A stretch of 16,429 nucleotides of DNA, from NCBI GenBank assembly GCA_026416355.1, contig JAOAFH010000105.1, positions 1 to 16,429 of the forward strand. The letters are read 5' to 3'. The stretch comes from Clostridiales bacterium. Its GTDB lineage: Bacteria; Bacillota; Clostridia; Clostridiales; Caloramatoraceae. A program made the position numbers and the translations under genes. Shown here in pieces: positions 6,529 to 12,983 of this stretch; positions within the stretch are counted from its first letter, which is position 1, and every line of letters begins with the position of its first letter. The notes under the pieces were generated by a model, which did not search any database, was not told the DNA's origin, and saw only the letters and a program-made list of their open reading frames with translations.

Positions 6529-6563
6529 CTCCTTTTTGGGAAAACTAATCAAAAAGGAGGTGT
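6529..6563 (+). promoter_or_regulatory. Leader motif (copy B) within a hairpin that masks the ribosome binding site
   Basis: CTCCTTTTTG (6529-6538) is perfectly complementary to CAAAAAGGAG (6550-6559), which contains the ribosome binding site AGGAGG (6555-6560) of the LysM gene. The 11-base loop holds GGAAAACTAAT. The embedded sequence TTTTTGGGAAAACTAAT (6533-6549) matches 5062-5078 at 16 of 17 positions. The fold would hide the ribosome binding site, so it is a candidate for translational control. Confidence 0.5.
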
Positions 6564-6567
6564 TTAT

Positions 6568-7977
6568 ATGTCAATTTTTAAAGGATATAGCTTAGAAAGG
6601 CATAATGATGAATATACACTAATATTATATGTTAATGCCAATTCCACAGAAATTTCGTCAGAACTTGGTGAAGTTATAAAAAAGACTTCAGATGATTTGA
6701 GGGAATATGTATCTAGAATAGTAAATGATAAATTTCCAAATATAAAAATTACATCTGCAAAGGTAGTATTAGGAACAATGCTTCTTGCTAGTGTGCCACT
6801 TGGTGCCTCTCCACTGAATACAAAGGCAATGGCACAAACAGTAGGTCAGGAGGTTCCAGAATTTTATACAGTAAAATCAGGTGATACCCTATGGAGAATA
6901 TCACAAACATTTGGTGTACCAGTAGACAAAATTAAAAACTTAAACAATTTAACAAGTGACAATATATACATAGGTCAAACTTTAAGATTAAAGGAACAAG
7001 TGAGAGAAACACTAGTAACCTATGATACATATACAGTAAAATCAGGTGATTCGCTTTGGTCAATAGCTAAGGCATATAACACAACTGTTGATAAAATAAA
7101 ATCACTAAACAACCTAACATCAGATGTAATTAGGGTTGGGCAAGTTTTAAAGGTTAAAGAAAATGTTATATATGGTATGTACTATACAGTAAAATCGGGA
7201 GATACGCTATGGAAAATATCACAAAGCTTTGGAGTTAGTGTTAACGAAATTAAAAGTATTAATAACTTAACTCTCGATACAATTAATGTTGGACAGAAAT
7301 TGTTTATACCAGAAAAGGCAGTAGAGGAAATTAAGCCTCCTACAACAAAACCAACTCCTGTATATGAATGGCCAGCAGTTACATATATAGTTCAGCCAGG
7401 TGATACTGTGTATTCAGTTGCTAAAAAGTTTAATACAACAGTTGATAATATTCTTAGATACAACTATATGGCACCTGATGATTGGCTTGATGCTGGAGAT
7501 AAAATTGCTATATCAGGTTATGCACCTAGGGTATATACAGTAACTCCAGGTGAGTCAACTTCTCCATCAAACAAAGGTAAGGCTGTTGATTGGTTTTTAG
7601 AAGGACAGTATCTAATAAAAAGAGGCGATGTGTTTACAATTGTAGATGTAAATACAGGAAAACAGTTTAAGGTTAAGATGATGGGTGGATATAATCATAG
7701 TGATATAGAACCATTAACAACCCAAGACACAGAAATAATGAGAAGCTTATTTGGAACATGGCAATGGAATCCAAGGTCAGTTGTAATATTTAAAGATGGT
7801 ATGAATATAGCAGCATCTCTTTCAGGAATGCCACATAGTGCACAAACCATCACAACAAACGGTGTGTCTGGACATTTTGATTTGTATCTAAAGAACAGTT
7901 TACCTCATAGCCAAGATGCATCACAGGCATATGTAGATATGCACTATAAAAATATAGATTTAGCCTCTGGCTTATAA
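6568..7977 (+). CDS. Membrane-anchored protein with four LysM repeats and an uncharacterised C-terminal domain
   Basis: 469 residues. Residues 1-60 are a cytosolic-looking alpha/beta segment (YTLILYVNANSTEISSELG). A hydrophobic stretch at about 62-82 follows (VVLGTMLLASVPLGA), then AMAQ, which could be a membrane anchor or late cleavage site. Four LysM peptidoglycan-binding modules follow at about 99-143, 154-198, 205-248 and 272-316, each starting Y-T/I-V-x-x-G-D-T/S. A Pro/Thr linker separates modules 3 and 4. Residues about 338-462 form a conserved block seen in other clostridial LysM proteins: D-W-F near the start, G-Y-N-H-S-D-I-E-P-L-T, W-Q-W-N-P-R, A-S-L-S-G-M-P-H and G-H-F-D-L-Y, with repeated His/Asp/Glu that could bind metal. 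Its activity is unknown to me. It binds cell wall or cortex; a spore role is possible but not shown. Confidence 0.85.
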   Translation: MSIFKGYSLERHNDEYTLILYVNANSTEISSELGEVIKKTSDDLREYVSRIVNDKFPNIKITSAKVVLGTMLLASVPLGASPLNTKAMAQTVGQEVPEFYTVKSGDTLWRISQTFGVPVDKIKNLNNLTSDNIYIGQTLRLKEQVRETLVTYDTYTVKSGDSLWSIAKAYNTTVDKIKSLNNLTSDVIRVGQVLKVKENVIYGMYYTVKSGDTLWKISQSFGVSVNEIKSINNLTLDTINVGQKLFIPEKAVEEIKPPTTKPTPVYEWPAVTYIVQPGDTVYSVAKKFNTTVDNILRYNYMAPDDWLDAGDKIAISGYAPRVYTVTPGESTSPSNKGKAVDWFLEGQYLIKRGDVFTIVDVNTGKQFKVKMMGGYNHSDIEPLTTQDTEIMRSLFGTWQWNPRSVVIFKDGMNIAASLSGMPHSAQTITTNGVSGHFDLYLKNSLPHSQDASQAYVDMHYKNIDLASGL

Positions 7978-8066
7978 ATATTAAGCTAGGCTAAGATTAC
8001 CAAACATATTTAAAGATATTTAAACATACAAGCTTTATTTGAAAAGATAATTCCCTCAAAGTTTTC

Positions 8067-8095
8067 TTTACTTTTAATAAATAAAAATGTAAAAT
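8067..8095 (+). promoter_or_regulatory. Possible promoter of the acetyltransferase gene
   Basis: TTTACT (8067-8072), 17-base spacer, TAAAAT (8090-8095) in the 172-base gap before the GNAT gene. The rest of this gap holds only a weak imperfect hairpin near 7960-7994 (TTAGCCT / AGGCTAA) without a T-tract. Confidence 0.35.
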
Positions 8096-8149
8096 AATTT
8101 TTGATAAACATTATAAAATATATTAAGAATATATTTTGGAGGAATCGTA

Positions 8150-8659
8150 ATGTTAGTAAGAGATGCAATCCCAAACGACGTCCCGTCGGTCGCCAAAATA
8201 CACATGGATGTTTGGAAAGATACTTATGAGGGAATAATACCAAGGGAAGTATTAAACGAAAGAAACTATGAGGAATTAGAAGATAGCTGGCTAGATAGAA
8301 TATTTGATGATCCAGATACTAAAGAGCTTATGCTTGTTGCAGAAAATGAAGATGGAGAAGTAGTTGGATTTATAGTTGTTTCTACAGATGGTCAAGATTC
8401 ATACGAAAGTATGATTAAGTCTATCTATGTAAATGAAGAATATCAACGTCAAGGAATTGGCACTATGTTATTTCAGGCTGCGATTGAAAGACTAGCAGAA
8501 GAGAACATAAACAATTTAATTGTTTGGACATATAAGGATAATAAAAATAGAAAGTTTTATGAAAAAATGGGTGGAAAGGTATTTAAGGAAGCAACAGTAG
8601 AGGTTAATGGACGCAAGGTTGATAAAATTTCCTATGTGTGGGATAATATAAATAGTTAA
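8150..8659 (+). CDS. GNAT family N-acetyltransferase
   Basis: 169-residue soluble enzyme. The GNAT acetyl-CoA-binding motif appears as Q99-R-Q-G-I-G104 after the beta strand MIKSIYVNEEY, followed by the helix TMLFQAAIERLAEE. A second motif, NKNRKFYEKMGG (131-142), matches the usual C-terminal F-Y-E-K-x-G-F/G element. The N-terminal V-R-D-A-I-P-N-D-V-P-S-V-A-K-I is typical of the family. It would transfer an acetyl group to an amine; the substrate cannot be told from the sequence. The ATG at 8150 has TTGGAGGA upstream. It ends in its own terminator 41 bases before the methyltransferase gene. Confidence 0.9.
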   Translation: MLVRDAIPNDVPSVAKIHMDVWKDTYEGIIPREVLNERNYEELEDSWLDRIFDDPDTKELMLVAENEDGEVVGFIVVSTDGQDSYESMIKSIYVNEEYQRQGIGTMLFQAAIERLAEENINNLIVWTYKDNKNRKFYEKMGGKVFKEATVEVNGRKVDKISYVWDNINS

Positions 8660-8687
8660 TTAGGCTGCGTTATGCAGCCTTAATTTT
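8658..8687 (+). terminator. Intrinsic terminator
   Basis: AATTA-GGCTGC (8658-8668) pairs with GCAGCC-TTAATT (8674-8685) with a single bulged base; the loop is GTTAT and a TTTTT run follows. It begins inside the acetyltransferase stop codon. Confidence 0.75.
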
Positions 8688-8699
8688 TGAGGTGATGAT

Positions 8700-9629
8700 A
8701 TGTTTTTGTACTTTATAAATTACAGACCAGATGAAACAGAACTTTGCAATCTTGAAATGAGAAGTCTTTTTAAAATTAATCCAGAAAAAAAGTTTTTTAT
8801 AGCTGATATTGATTTTAATATTAATAGAAGTGTATTTATTAAATATAAAATAAATATTTTAACAGAGGCAGATGACTTTGATACTATAGTTGAAAATGTT
8901 GAAAGATTAAATCTACACAAAGAAAATTATAAAATAAAATATTATGATATTGATGATAAAGTTAAAGTTGAATTTAATGAAAAACATCGACTTGAAGGAA
9001 TTGTAGGAGAGAAAATAGAGGGAAGTGTAGATGTTTACAATCCAAGCATTACATATGCAATAAGTAAAATAGAGGACAAATGGATATTTGGAGAGTATAT
9101 AAAAAATAGTGGAGAATGGCATAAGCATGAACACAAACCAGTCTATTATTGCAATGCGCTTCCAGTTAGAATAGCAAGATCTATGTTAAATATAGGGCTT
9201 GAAGACAATGTTAATAAAAAAGTAGTTGACCCTTGCTGTGGAGTAGGGACAGTATTGCTTGAGGCAGCTACAATGGGGGTTAATATTGATGGATACGATT
9301 TAAATGATAAAGTTGTTGAAAATGCACTAAAGAATATAGAATTTTTTGGTTATAATATAAAAGTAGAAAACAAAGATATTAGTAAAATAAACAATAAATA
9401 TGATTTAGCAATAATAGACCTACCTTATGGAATTTTATCTATAACATCCCATGAGGAAATAATGCACATTTTAAAAAGTGCAACAAACATAACAAAAGAG
9501 GCTGTTATTGCTGCCGTAGATGACATAAGAGAGGATTTAGAGACAGTTGGGTTTACAACTGTTGATTATGCAATAGTACCTAAAAAGCATTTTAAAAGAT
9601 ACATTTTTAAGTGCAAACTAAATAAATAA
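8700..9629 (+). CDS. TRM11/UPF0020-type RNA methyltransferase
   Basis: 309-residue soluble enzyme. The N-terminal half (1-150) is a THUMP-like/NFLD-type RNA-binding region of low conservation. The C-terminal half is a Rossmann methyltransferase with S-adenosylmethionine motif I V-D-P-C-C-G-V-G-T (176-184) and the catalytic D240-L-P-Y-G, the D-P-P-Y-like motif of N2-guanine tRNA methylation enzymes of the TRM11/COG1041 class. The phrase NALPVRIARSMLNI before motif I is also usual. It probably methylates a tRNA or rRNA guanine, but the exact position cannot be deduced. Its RBS GAGGTGAT precedes the ATG. The permease gene starts 13 bases after its stop. Confidence 0.85.
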   Translation: MFLYFINYRPDETELCNLEMRSLFKINPEKKFFIADIDFNINRSVFIKYKINILTEADDFDTIVENVERLNLHKENYKIKYYDIDDKVKVEFNEKHRLEGIVGEKIEGSVDVYNPSITYAISKIEDKWIFGEYIKNSGEWHKHEHKPVYYCNALPVRIARSMLNIGLEDNVNKKVVDPCCGVGTVLLEAATMGVNIDGYDLNDKVVENALKNIEFFGYNIKVENKDISKINNKYDLAIIDLPYGILSITSHEEIMHILKSATNITKEAVIAAVDDIREDLETVGFTTVDYAIVPKKHFKRYIFKCKLNK

Positions 9630-9642
9630 GGGGGAACGAAAG

Positions 9643-10911
9643 ATGAAAACATTGGCCATAGTTTTGTTTATAGCAACATATTTGTTACTTATATTTATGC
9701 CTAAATATAGAACACAGGTTGCTGTAACAGTTGCTGCTTTGTTTGTGATACTAGGAATATTGCCACTAAATAAGCTTTTTTTCACAATTGATTGGAATGT
9801 AATATTGATGATAACAGGTACAATGGGAATAGTTTCACTTTTTATAGAATCAAAAATGCCAGCAGTTATGGCAGATTTTATTATAGACAGAGTTAACTCT
9901 GTAAAATGGGTGGTTATATCCCTTGCACTATTTGCAGGAATAGTTTCTGCTTTTATCGATAATGTTGCAACTGTTTTAATAGTTGCACCTGTTGCAGTTA
10001 ATCTTGCCAAGAAACTAAAGATTTCACCTGTTTATATGATAATTGCTATATCAATATCATCTAATCTGCAGGGTGCAGCTACTTTAGTTGGAGATACAAC
10101 ATCACTATTACTTGGTGGATTTGCCAATATGGACTTTTTAGACTTTTTCTTCTTTAAAGGAAGAATAGGGTTATTTTGGATCGTACAAATTGGTGCAATA
10201 GTTTCAGCATTTATACTTATGTATTTCTTTAGAAACTATAATCAACCAATACATTTAGAGGAGAAGGAAAAGGTTGAGGATATGTTTCCTACATATCTTT
10301 TAATATCAATGGTGCTACTTTTGATTTTAGCATCATTTATACCAAATAAACCTTCAATAACAAATGGTTTGATATGTACAGTTCTACTACAAATAGGTCT
10401 AATAAAAGAGCTATTAATAAACAAAAACAGATATGCATTAAACACAACACTACTGCAAATAGATTATCAAACAATACTTCTTTTAATGTCTTTGTTTGTT
10501 ATAATAGGTGGAATAACAGAGGTTGGAGTTATTAATGACATAAGTAATATATTTTTAAAGATTGGTAAAAATAATTTGTTTTTAATTTATAGTTTAATTG
10601 TTTGGTTTTCAGTTTTAGTTTCAGCATTTATAGATAACATTCCATATACTGCAACGATGCTTCCTGTTGCAGCAAAGATAGCAGCAGGAATGGGTATTGC
10701 ACCATATGTTCTGTATTATGGTCTATTAGTTGGAGCAACTTTAGGTGGAAATATAACTCCAATAGGTGCTTCAGCCAATATTACATCCCTTGGTATTTTA
10801 AGAAATGAGGGGTATGAGGTTAAGGCTAAGGATTTTATGAAGCTAAGTGTTCCATTTACCCTAAGTGCAGTTTTAACAGGATATATATTGGTATGGGTTA
10901 TTTGGATGTAG
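9643..10911 (+). CDS. ArsB/NhaD-type (ion transporter superfamily) permease
   Basis: 422-residue integral membrane protein with about 10-12 helices. The two halves repeat: V-S-A-F-I-D-N (101-107) before V-A-T-V-L-I-V-A-P-V, and V-S-A-F-I-D-N (326-332) before I-P-Y-T-A-T-M-L-P-V. The loops SSNLQGAATLVGDTTS (139-154) and GATLGGNITPIGASAN (364-379) resemble substrate-binding hairpins. This inverted-repeat plan with the A-F-I-D-N/G-A-T-L-G-G-N motifs is characteristic of the ArsB/NhaD group (SLC13-like). The substrate may be an anion, arsenite or Na+/H+ exchange and cannot be chosen from sequence. It is likely cotranscribed with the methyltransferase (GGGGG RBS in the 13-base gap) and ends in a 15-bp hairpin. 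Confidence 0.85.
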   Translation: MKTLAIVLFIATYLLLIFMPKYRTQVAVTVAALFVILGILPLNKLFFTIDWNVILMITGTMGIVSLFIESKMPAVMADFIIDRVNSVKWVVISLALFAGIVSAFIDNVATVLIVAPVAVNLAKKLKISPVYMIIAISISSNLQGAATLVGDTTSLLLGGFANMDFLDFFFFKGRIGLFWIVQIGAIVSAFILMYFFRNYNQPIHLEEKEKVEDMFPTYLLISMVLLLILASFIPNKPSITNGLICTVLLQIGLIKELLINKNRYALNTTLLQIDYQTILLLMSLFVIIGGITEVGVINDISNIFLKIGKNNLFLIYSLIVWFSVLVSAFIDNIPYTATMLPVAAKIAAGMGIAPYVLYYGLLVGATLGGNITPIGASANITSLGILRNEGYEVKAKDFMKLSVPFTLSAVLTGYILVWVIWM

Positions 10912-10958
10912 ATATAATTGCTTTTTATAAAAAGAAACTGTCTCTAAGCAAATTATAT

Positions 10959-10988
10959 AAAGCCATGAAACAATTGTTTCATGGCTTT
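10959..10988 (+). terminator. 30-bp perfect palindrome, terminator of the permease gene
   Basis: AAAGCCATGAAACAA (10959-10973) is followed directly by its exact reverse complement (10974-10988). As RNA the innermost pairs open to form a loop over AATT. The 3' arm ends CTTTTATT, a short T-run. The 47 bases before it include a smaller near-inverted repeat (ATATAATTGCTT / AAGCAAATTATAT). Confidence 0.75.
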
Positions 10989-11026
10989 TATTATGTAATA
11001 TGTAAATAGTATAAAAATTATATGTA

Positions 11027-11074
11027 TAACTTGCAATAATTTGGGAATAATATTATAATAGATAATGCAAGTTA
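11027..11074 (+). promoter_or_regulatory. Sigma-A promoter flanked by a 9-bp dyad
   Basis: TTGCAA (11031-11036), 17 bases, TATAAT (11054-11059): a near-consensus promoter for the transporter gene. TAACTTGCA (11027-11035) overlaps the -35, and its exact inverted copy TGCAAGTTA (11066-11074) sits on the predicted start site. A repressor holding both half-sites would cover the promoter, which suggests regulated, perhaps metal-responsive, expression. Confidence 0.65.
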
Positions 11075-11098
11075 TTTGCAAATAGAAGGAGGGGTATT

Positions 11099-11950
11099 AT
11101 GGAACTACTACACGAAGCATTACACGATACGATAATAGCACTACCTATATTGATTGTAGCATTCGTACTTATTGAATTTATTGAACATAAGATGGGGAAA
11201 AAATACGATTATAAAATAAAACAAGCAGGTAAATTTGGACCAATAATAGGGGCGGCACTTGGTATTATTCCACAGTGTGGGTTTTCTATTCTAGGTGTAA
11301 TGTTTTATTTTCAAGGATATATTACACTTGGAACTTTAATGGCTATATTTTTAGCAACATCAGATGAGGCGCTACCTGTACTTATTTCAAACCCACAAGC
11401 AGCAGATAAAGTAATTCCATTTATTATTATAAAATTTTCAGTAGCTGTATTGTGGGGATATGTTGTTGATTTACTTATTAAAACTAAAACAGTTGAGATA
11501 CATGATGGGGATATGGAACTTGCAGCAACTGATGAATGCCTAACAGAGCATTTTGATTTAAAAGAAGTGCTTTTACACTCTTTTAAAATGAGTTTAAAGA
11601 TTTTTGCATATATGTTTATAATAAACGTTGTATTAGGATATCTTATCGAAACATTCCACATAGATGAAACAGTTGGAATTTTGAGCAAAACATCATTTGT
11701 TCAACCAGCATTGGTTTCCTTAGTTGGATTAATACCAAACTGTGCAATATCAGTAGGAATTATACAAGGTTTTACTCTGGGAGTTTTAAGTTTTTCTAGT
11801 GCTATTGCAGGGTTATCTGCAAACGCAGGACTAGGACTTCTATATTTAGTTAAGGAATCAAAGAGTAAACTAGATGCATTTAAAATCATCGGTCTATTAT
11901 ATTTAATAAGTGCTGTAACAGGAATTTTACTTTTCTTTTTAATGAAATAA
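11099..11950 (+). CDS. PF11449-family putative heavy-metal/manganese exporter
   Basis: 283-residue membrane protein, about 8-10 helices. It has an internal repeat marked by G-I-I-P-Q-C-G (55-61) and G-L-I-P-N-C-A (210-216), each in the G-x-I-P-x-C form that could line a cation path. The N-terminus has H5-E-A-L-H9-D10, and the central loop (about 130-155) is acidic with an I-H-D-G-D stretch. These features match the family called 'arsenic efflux protein' or 'putative manganese transporter' (PF11449, ArsP_2). The substrate is not proven. The ATG at 11099 follows GAAGGAGGGG. It has its own promoter and dyad, and converges on a metallochaperone-like gene. A metal-efflux role is inferred from both. 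Confidence 0.8.
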   Translation: MELLHEALHDTIIALPILIVAFVLIEFIEHKMGKKYDYKIKQAGKFGPIIGAALGIIPQCGFSILGVMFYFQGYITLGTLMAIFLATSDEALPVLISNPQAADKVIPFIIIKFSVAVLWGYVVDLLIKTKTVEIHDGDMELAATDECLTEHFDLKEVLLHSFKMSLKIFAYMFIINVVLGYLIETFHIDETVGILSKTSFVQPALVSLVGLIPNCAISVGIIQGFTLGVLSFSSAIAGLSANAGLGLLYLVKESKSKLDAFKIIGLLYLISAVTGILLFFLMK

Positions 11951-12005
11951 AGACTGGTGTATAAACTTTTTATAGCTTTTTAAATTATAATCTGTTAATA
12001 AACTA

Positions 12006-12083
12006 GAGCCATTAAACAATTTAAGAAGTATATTGATATCTTAGTGAAATATCATAATACTTCGTAATTGTTAATGGCTCTTT
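12006..12083 (+). terminator. Oversized hairpin terminator between convergent genes
   Basis: GAGCCATTAAACAATT near 12006-12021 pairs with its bulged complement ending GTTAATGGCTC at about 12080. Inside lies a second stem (GAAGTAT...ATACTTC plus TGATAT/ATATCA), so nearly 80 bases fold into one long rod. A TTTTATT run follows on the plus strand. Confidence 0.65.
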
Positions 12084-12110
12084 TATTGCATTAAAACTTG
12101 TGCGACACCT

Positions 12111-12530
12111 CTATTTTAAACTTAATGCATAATTAAATGCATCTTCTAAAACTTCTTTACAACATTTACCGGAAGGGTTTTGTGTCTTACATCTACAACC
12201 CTTCATTGCTCCACTTTTATCAATTAGTTCTTGAAATGTAGAAACTTCTTGCTTTTCAACAACAAGTTCAATAACATCCTTTAAAGTAACATTTCCGCAG
12301 TAGCAGACAATAGGATTTTCTTGATTTTTGTACCAAACAGGAACCTTTACATCTCTTTGAAAATATACCTCTGATGTATCATTGTTAAAATAAACTATAT
12401 CACAATCTGGATTTTTACATAAACCATATTCACTTGATTTTAAATGTTTTTTAAAATGATCATTTATTAGGTTTTCGACTGTTATACGTTGTACAGTATC
12501 TCCTTGTTTTTTACACATTGGACAAATCAT
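12111..12530 (-). CDS. CopZ N-terminal-domain-like zinc / [2Fe-2S] metallochaperone
   Basis: 139-residue soluble protein rich in paired cysteines. The N-terminal part has C3-P-M-C6 and C38-K-N-P-D-C43, a likely zinc site. The C-terminal part is BFD-like (bacterioferritin-associated ferredoxin type): C76-Y-C78-G-N-V-T, then C112-R-C114 and C123-C124, which would carry a [2Fe-2S] cluster. This order matches the iron-sulfur/zinc N-terminal module first characterised in Archaeoglobus CopZ, where it partners an HMA copper domain. Here there is no fused HMA domain, so it is the stand-alone form. The start ATG (12530) follows AGGGGGATT on the minus strand. The gene is monocistronic and regulated from the divergent intergenic region. 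Confidence 0.8.
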   Translation of the reverse strand: MICPMCKKQGDTVQRITVENLINDHFKKHLKSSEYGLCKNPDCDIVYFNNDTSEVYFQRDVKVPVWYKNQENPIVCYCGNVTLKDVIELVVEKQEVSTFQELIDKSGAMKGCRCKTQNPSGKCCKEVLEDAFNYALSLK

Positions 12531-12570
12531 TTAATCAATCCCCCTAAAAAAATAAATTATTTAGTTTGAA

Positions 12571-12607
12571 ATAATATAAACATATTCAATTAATATGTTT
12601 ATATTAT
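12571..12607. promoter_or_regulatory. 16-bp perfect inverted repeat, candidate operator
   Basis: ATAATATAAACATATT (12571-12586) and its exact reverse complement (12592-12607) with a 5-base spacer CAATT. It overlaps the -10 of the metallochaperone promoter and covers the predicted start site, which is where a repressor would bind. The full symmetry over 32 bases is far longer than a typical core site. Confidence 0.6.
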
Positions 12608-12632
12608 AATAACTTTAACATATAAAGAGCAA
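12603..12632 (-). promoter_or_regulatory. Promoter of the metallochaperone gene
   Basis: On the minus strand TTGCTC (12627-12632) and TATAAT (12603-12608) are 18 bases apart. The -10 lies inside the right arm of the inverted repeat. The predicted start is near 12596, giving a leader of about 65 bases. Confidence 0.55.
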
Positions 12633-12693
12633 GTGATTTAAACTTAATTACCTATAAGTTACAATAAAAAATTTAGAAAATTTTATAAATAGG

Positions 12694-12722
12694 TTGATTT
12701 AATGTGTATAATGTTATATATT
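12694..12722 (+). promoter_or_regulatory. Promoter of the cobalamin-riboswitch operon
   Basis: TTGATT (12694-12699), 17 bases, TATATT (12717-12722), with the predicted start near 12729, 15 bases before the aptamer's first stem. Another TATAAT at 12707-12712 lacks a good -35. Confidence 0.55.
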
Positions 12723-12743
12723 TATATTGTAAAAGTTAATAAA

Positions 12744-12894
12744 CTTTACAGGTGCCATTGTTGGTTAAAAGGGAAAACGGTTAAAATCCGTTGCAGCCCC
12801 CGCTACTGTGAGTGGTGACGAAGCCTAAAAAAGCCACCTATTTGGGAAGGCTAGGTAGAGGAAGATCCACAAGCCAGGAAACCTGCCTGTAAAG
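12744..12894 (+). ncRNA. Cobalamin (B12) riboswitch aptamer
   Basis: Contains the B12 box AGCCAGGAAACCTGCC (12872-12887), one base from the usual form, and the other conserved stretches: GGTGCC (12751-12756), GGGAAAACGGTT (12771-12782), TCCGTTGCAGCCCCCGCTACTGTGA (split across 12787-12811), and GAAGATCCACAAGCCAGG. The closing stem P1 is perfect: CTTTACAGG (12744-12752) with CCTGTAAAG (12886-12894). It binds adenosylcobalamin or a related form and normally shuts off the downstream genes when B12 is plentiful. Confidence 0.97.
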
Positions 12895-12916
12895 GAGAGA
12901 AGTTACCTTCGGAGGG

Positions 12917-12953
12917 AAGGGAGACTTAAAATAGTTTGTATTTTAAGGCCCTT
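12917..12953 (+). promoter_or_regulatory. Antiterminator hairpin of the riboswitch
   Basis: AAGGG (12917-12921), then CTTAAAATA (12925-12933), loop GTTTG, TATTTTAAG (12939-12947), then CCCTT (12949-12953): a 9-bp stem extended by 5 more pairs across a small internal loop. Its 3' arm is the 5' arm of the terminator, so the two cannot coexist. This gives a readable expression platform. Confidence 0.6.
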
Positions 12954-12968
12954 ACCAGGGCTTTTTTT
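12945..12968 (+). terminator. Riboswitch-controlled intrinsic terminator
   Basis: AAGGCCCT (12945-12952), loop TACC, AGGGCTTT (12957-12964), then T residues to 12968. It stands between the aptamer and the ribosome binding site of the first ECF gene, so B12 binding would favour it and cut transcription. Confidence 0.85.
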
Positions 12969-12983
12969 ATTGGAGTGAAACAT

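Noticed and set aside
9618..10010. Minus-strand 130-codon open frame opposite the permease
   Set aside because: It is the Ser/Thr/Ile-rich antisense shadow of a membrane protein gene with no ribosome binding site.
10912..10958. Insertion-sequence remnant suggested by the imperfect repeat and AAACTGTCTC
   Set aside because: No transposase fragment or target duplication is visible; it is simply a short AT-rich hairpin before the terminator.
12936..12983. TTG start giving a 16-residue longer ECF T protein
   Set aside because: It lies inside the riboswitch antiterminator/terminator and has no ribosome binding site; the ATG at 12984 has GGAGTGA upstream.
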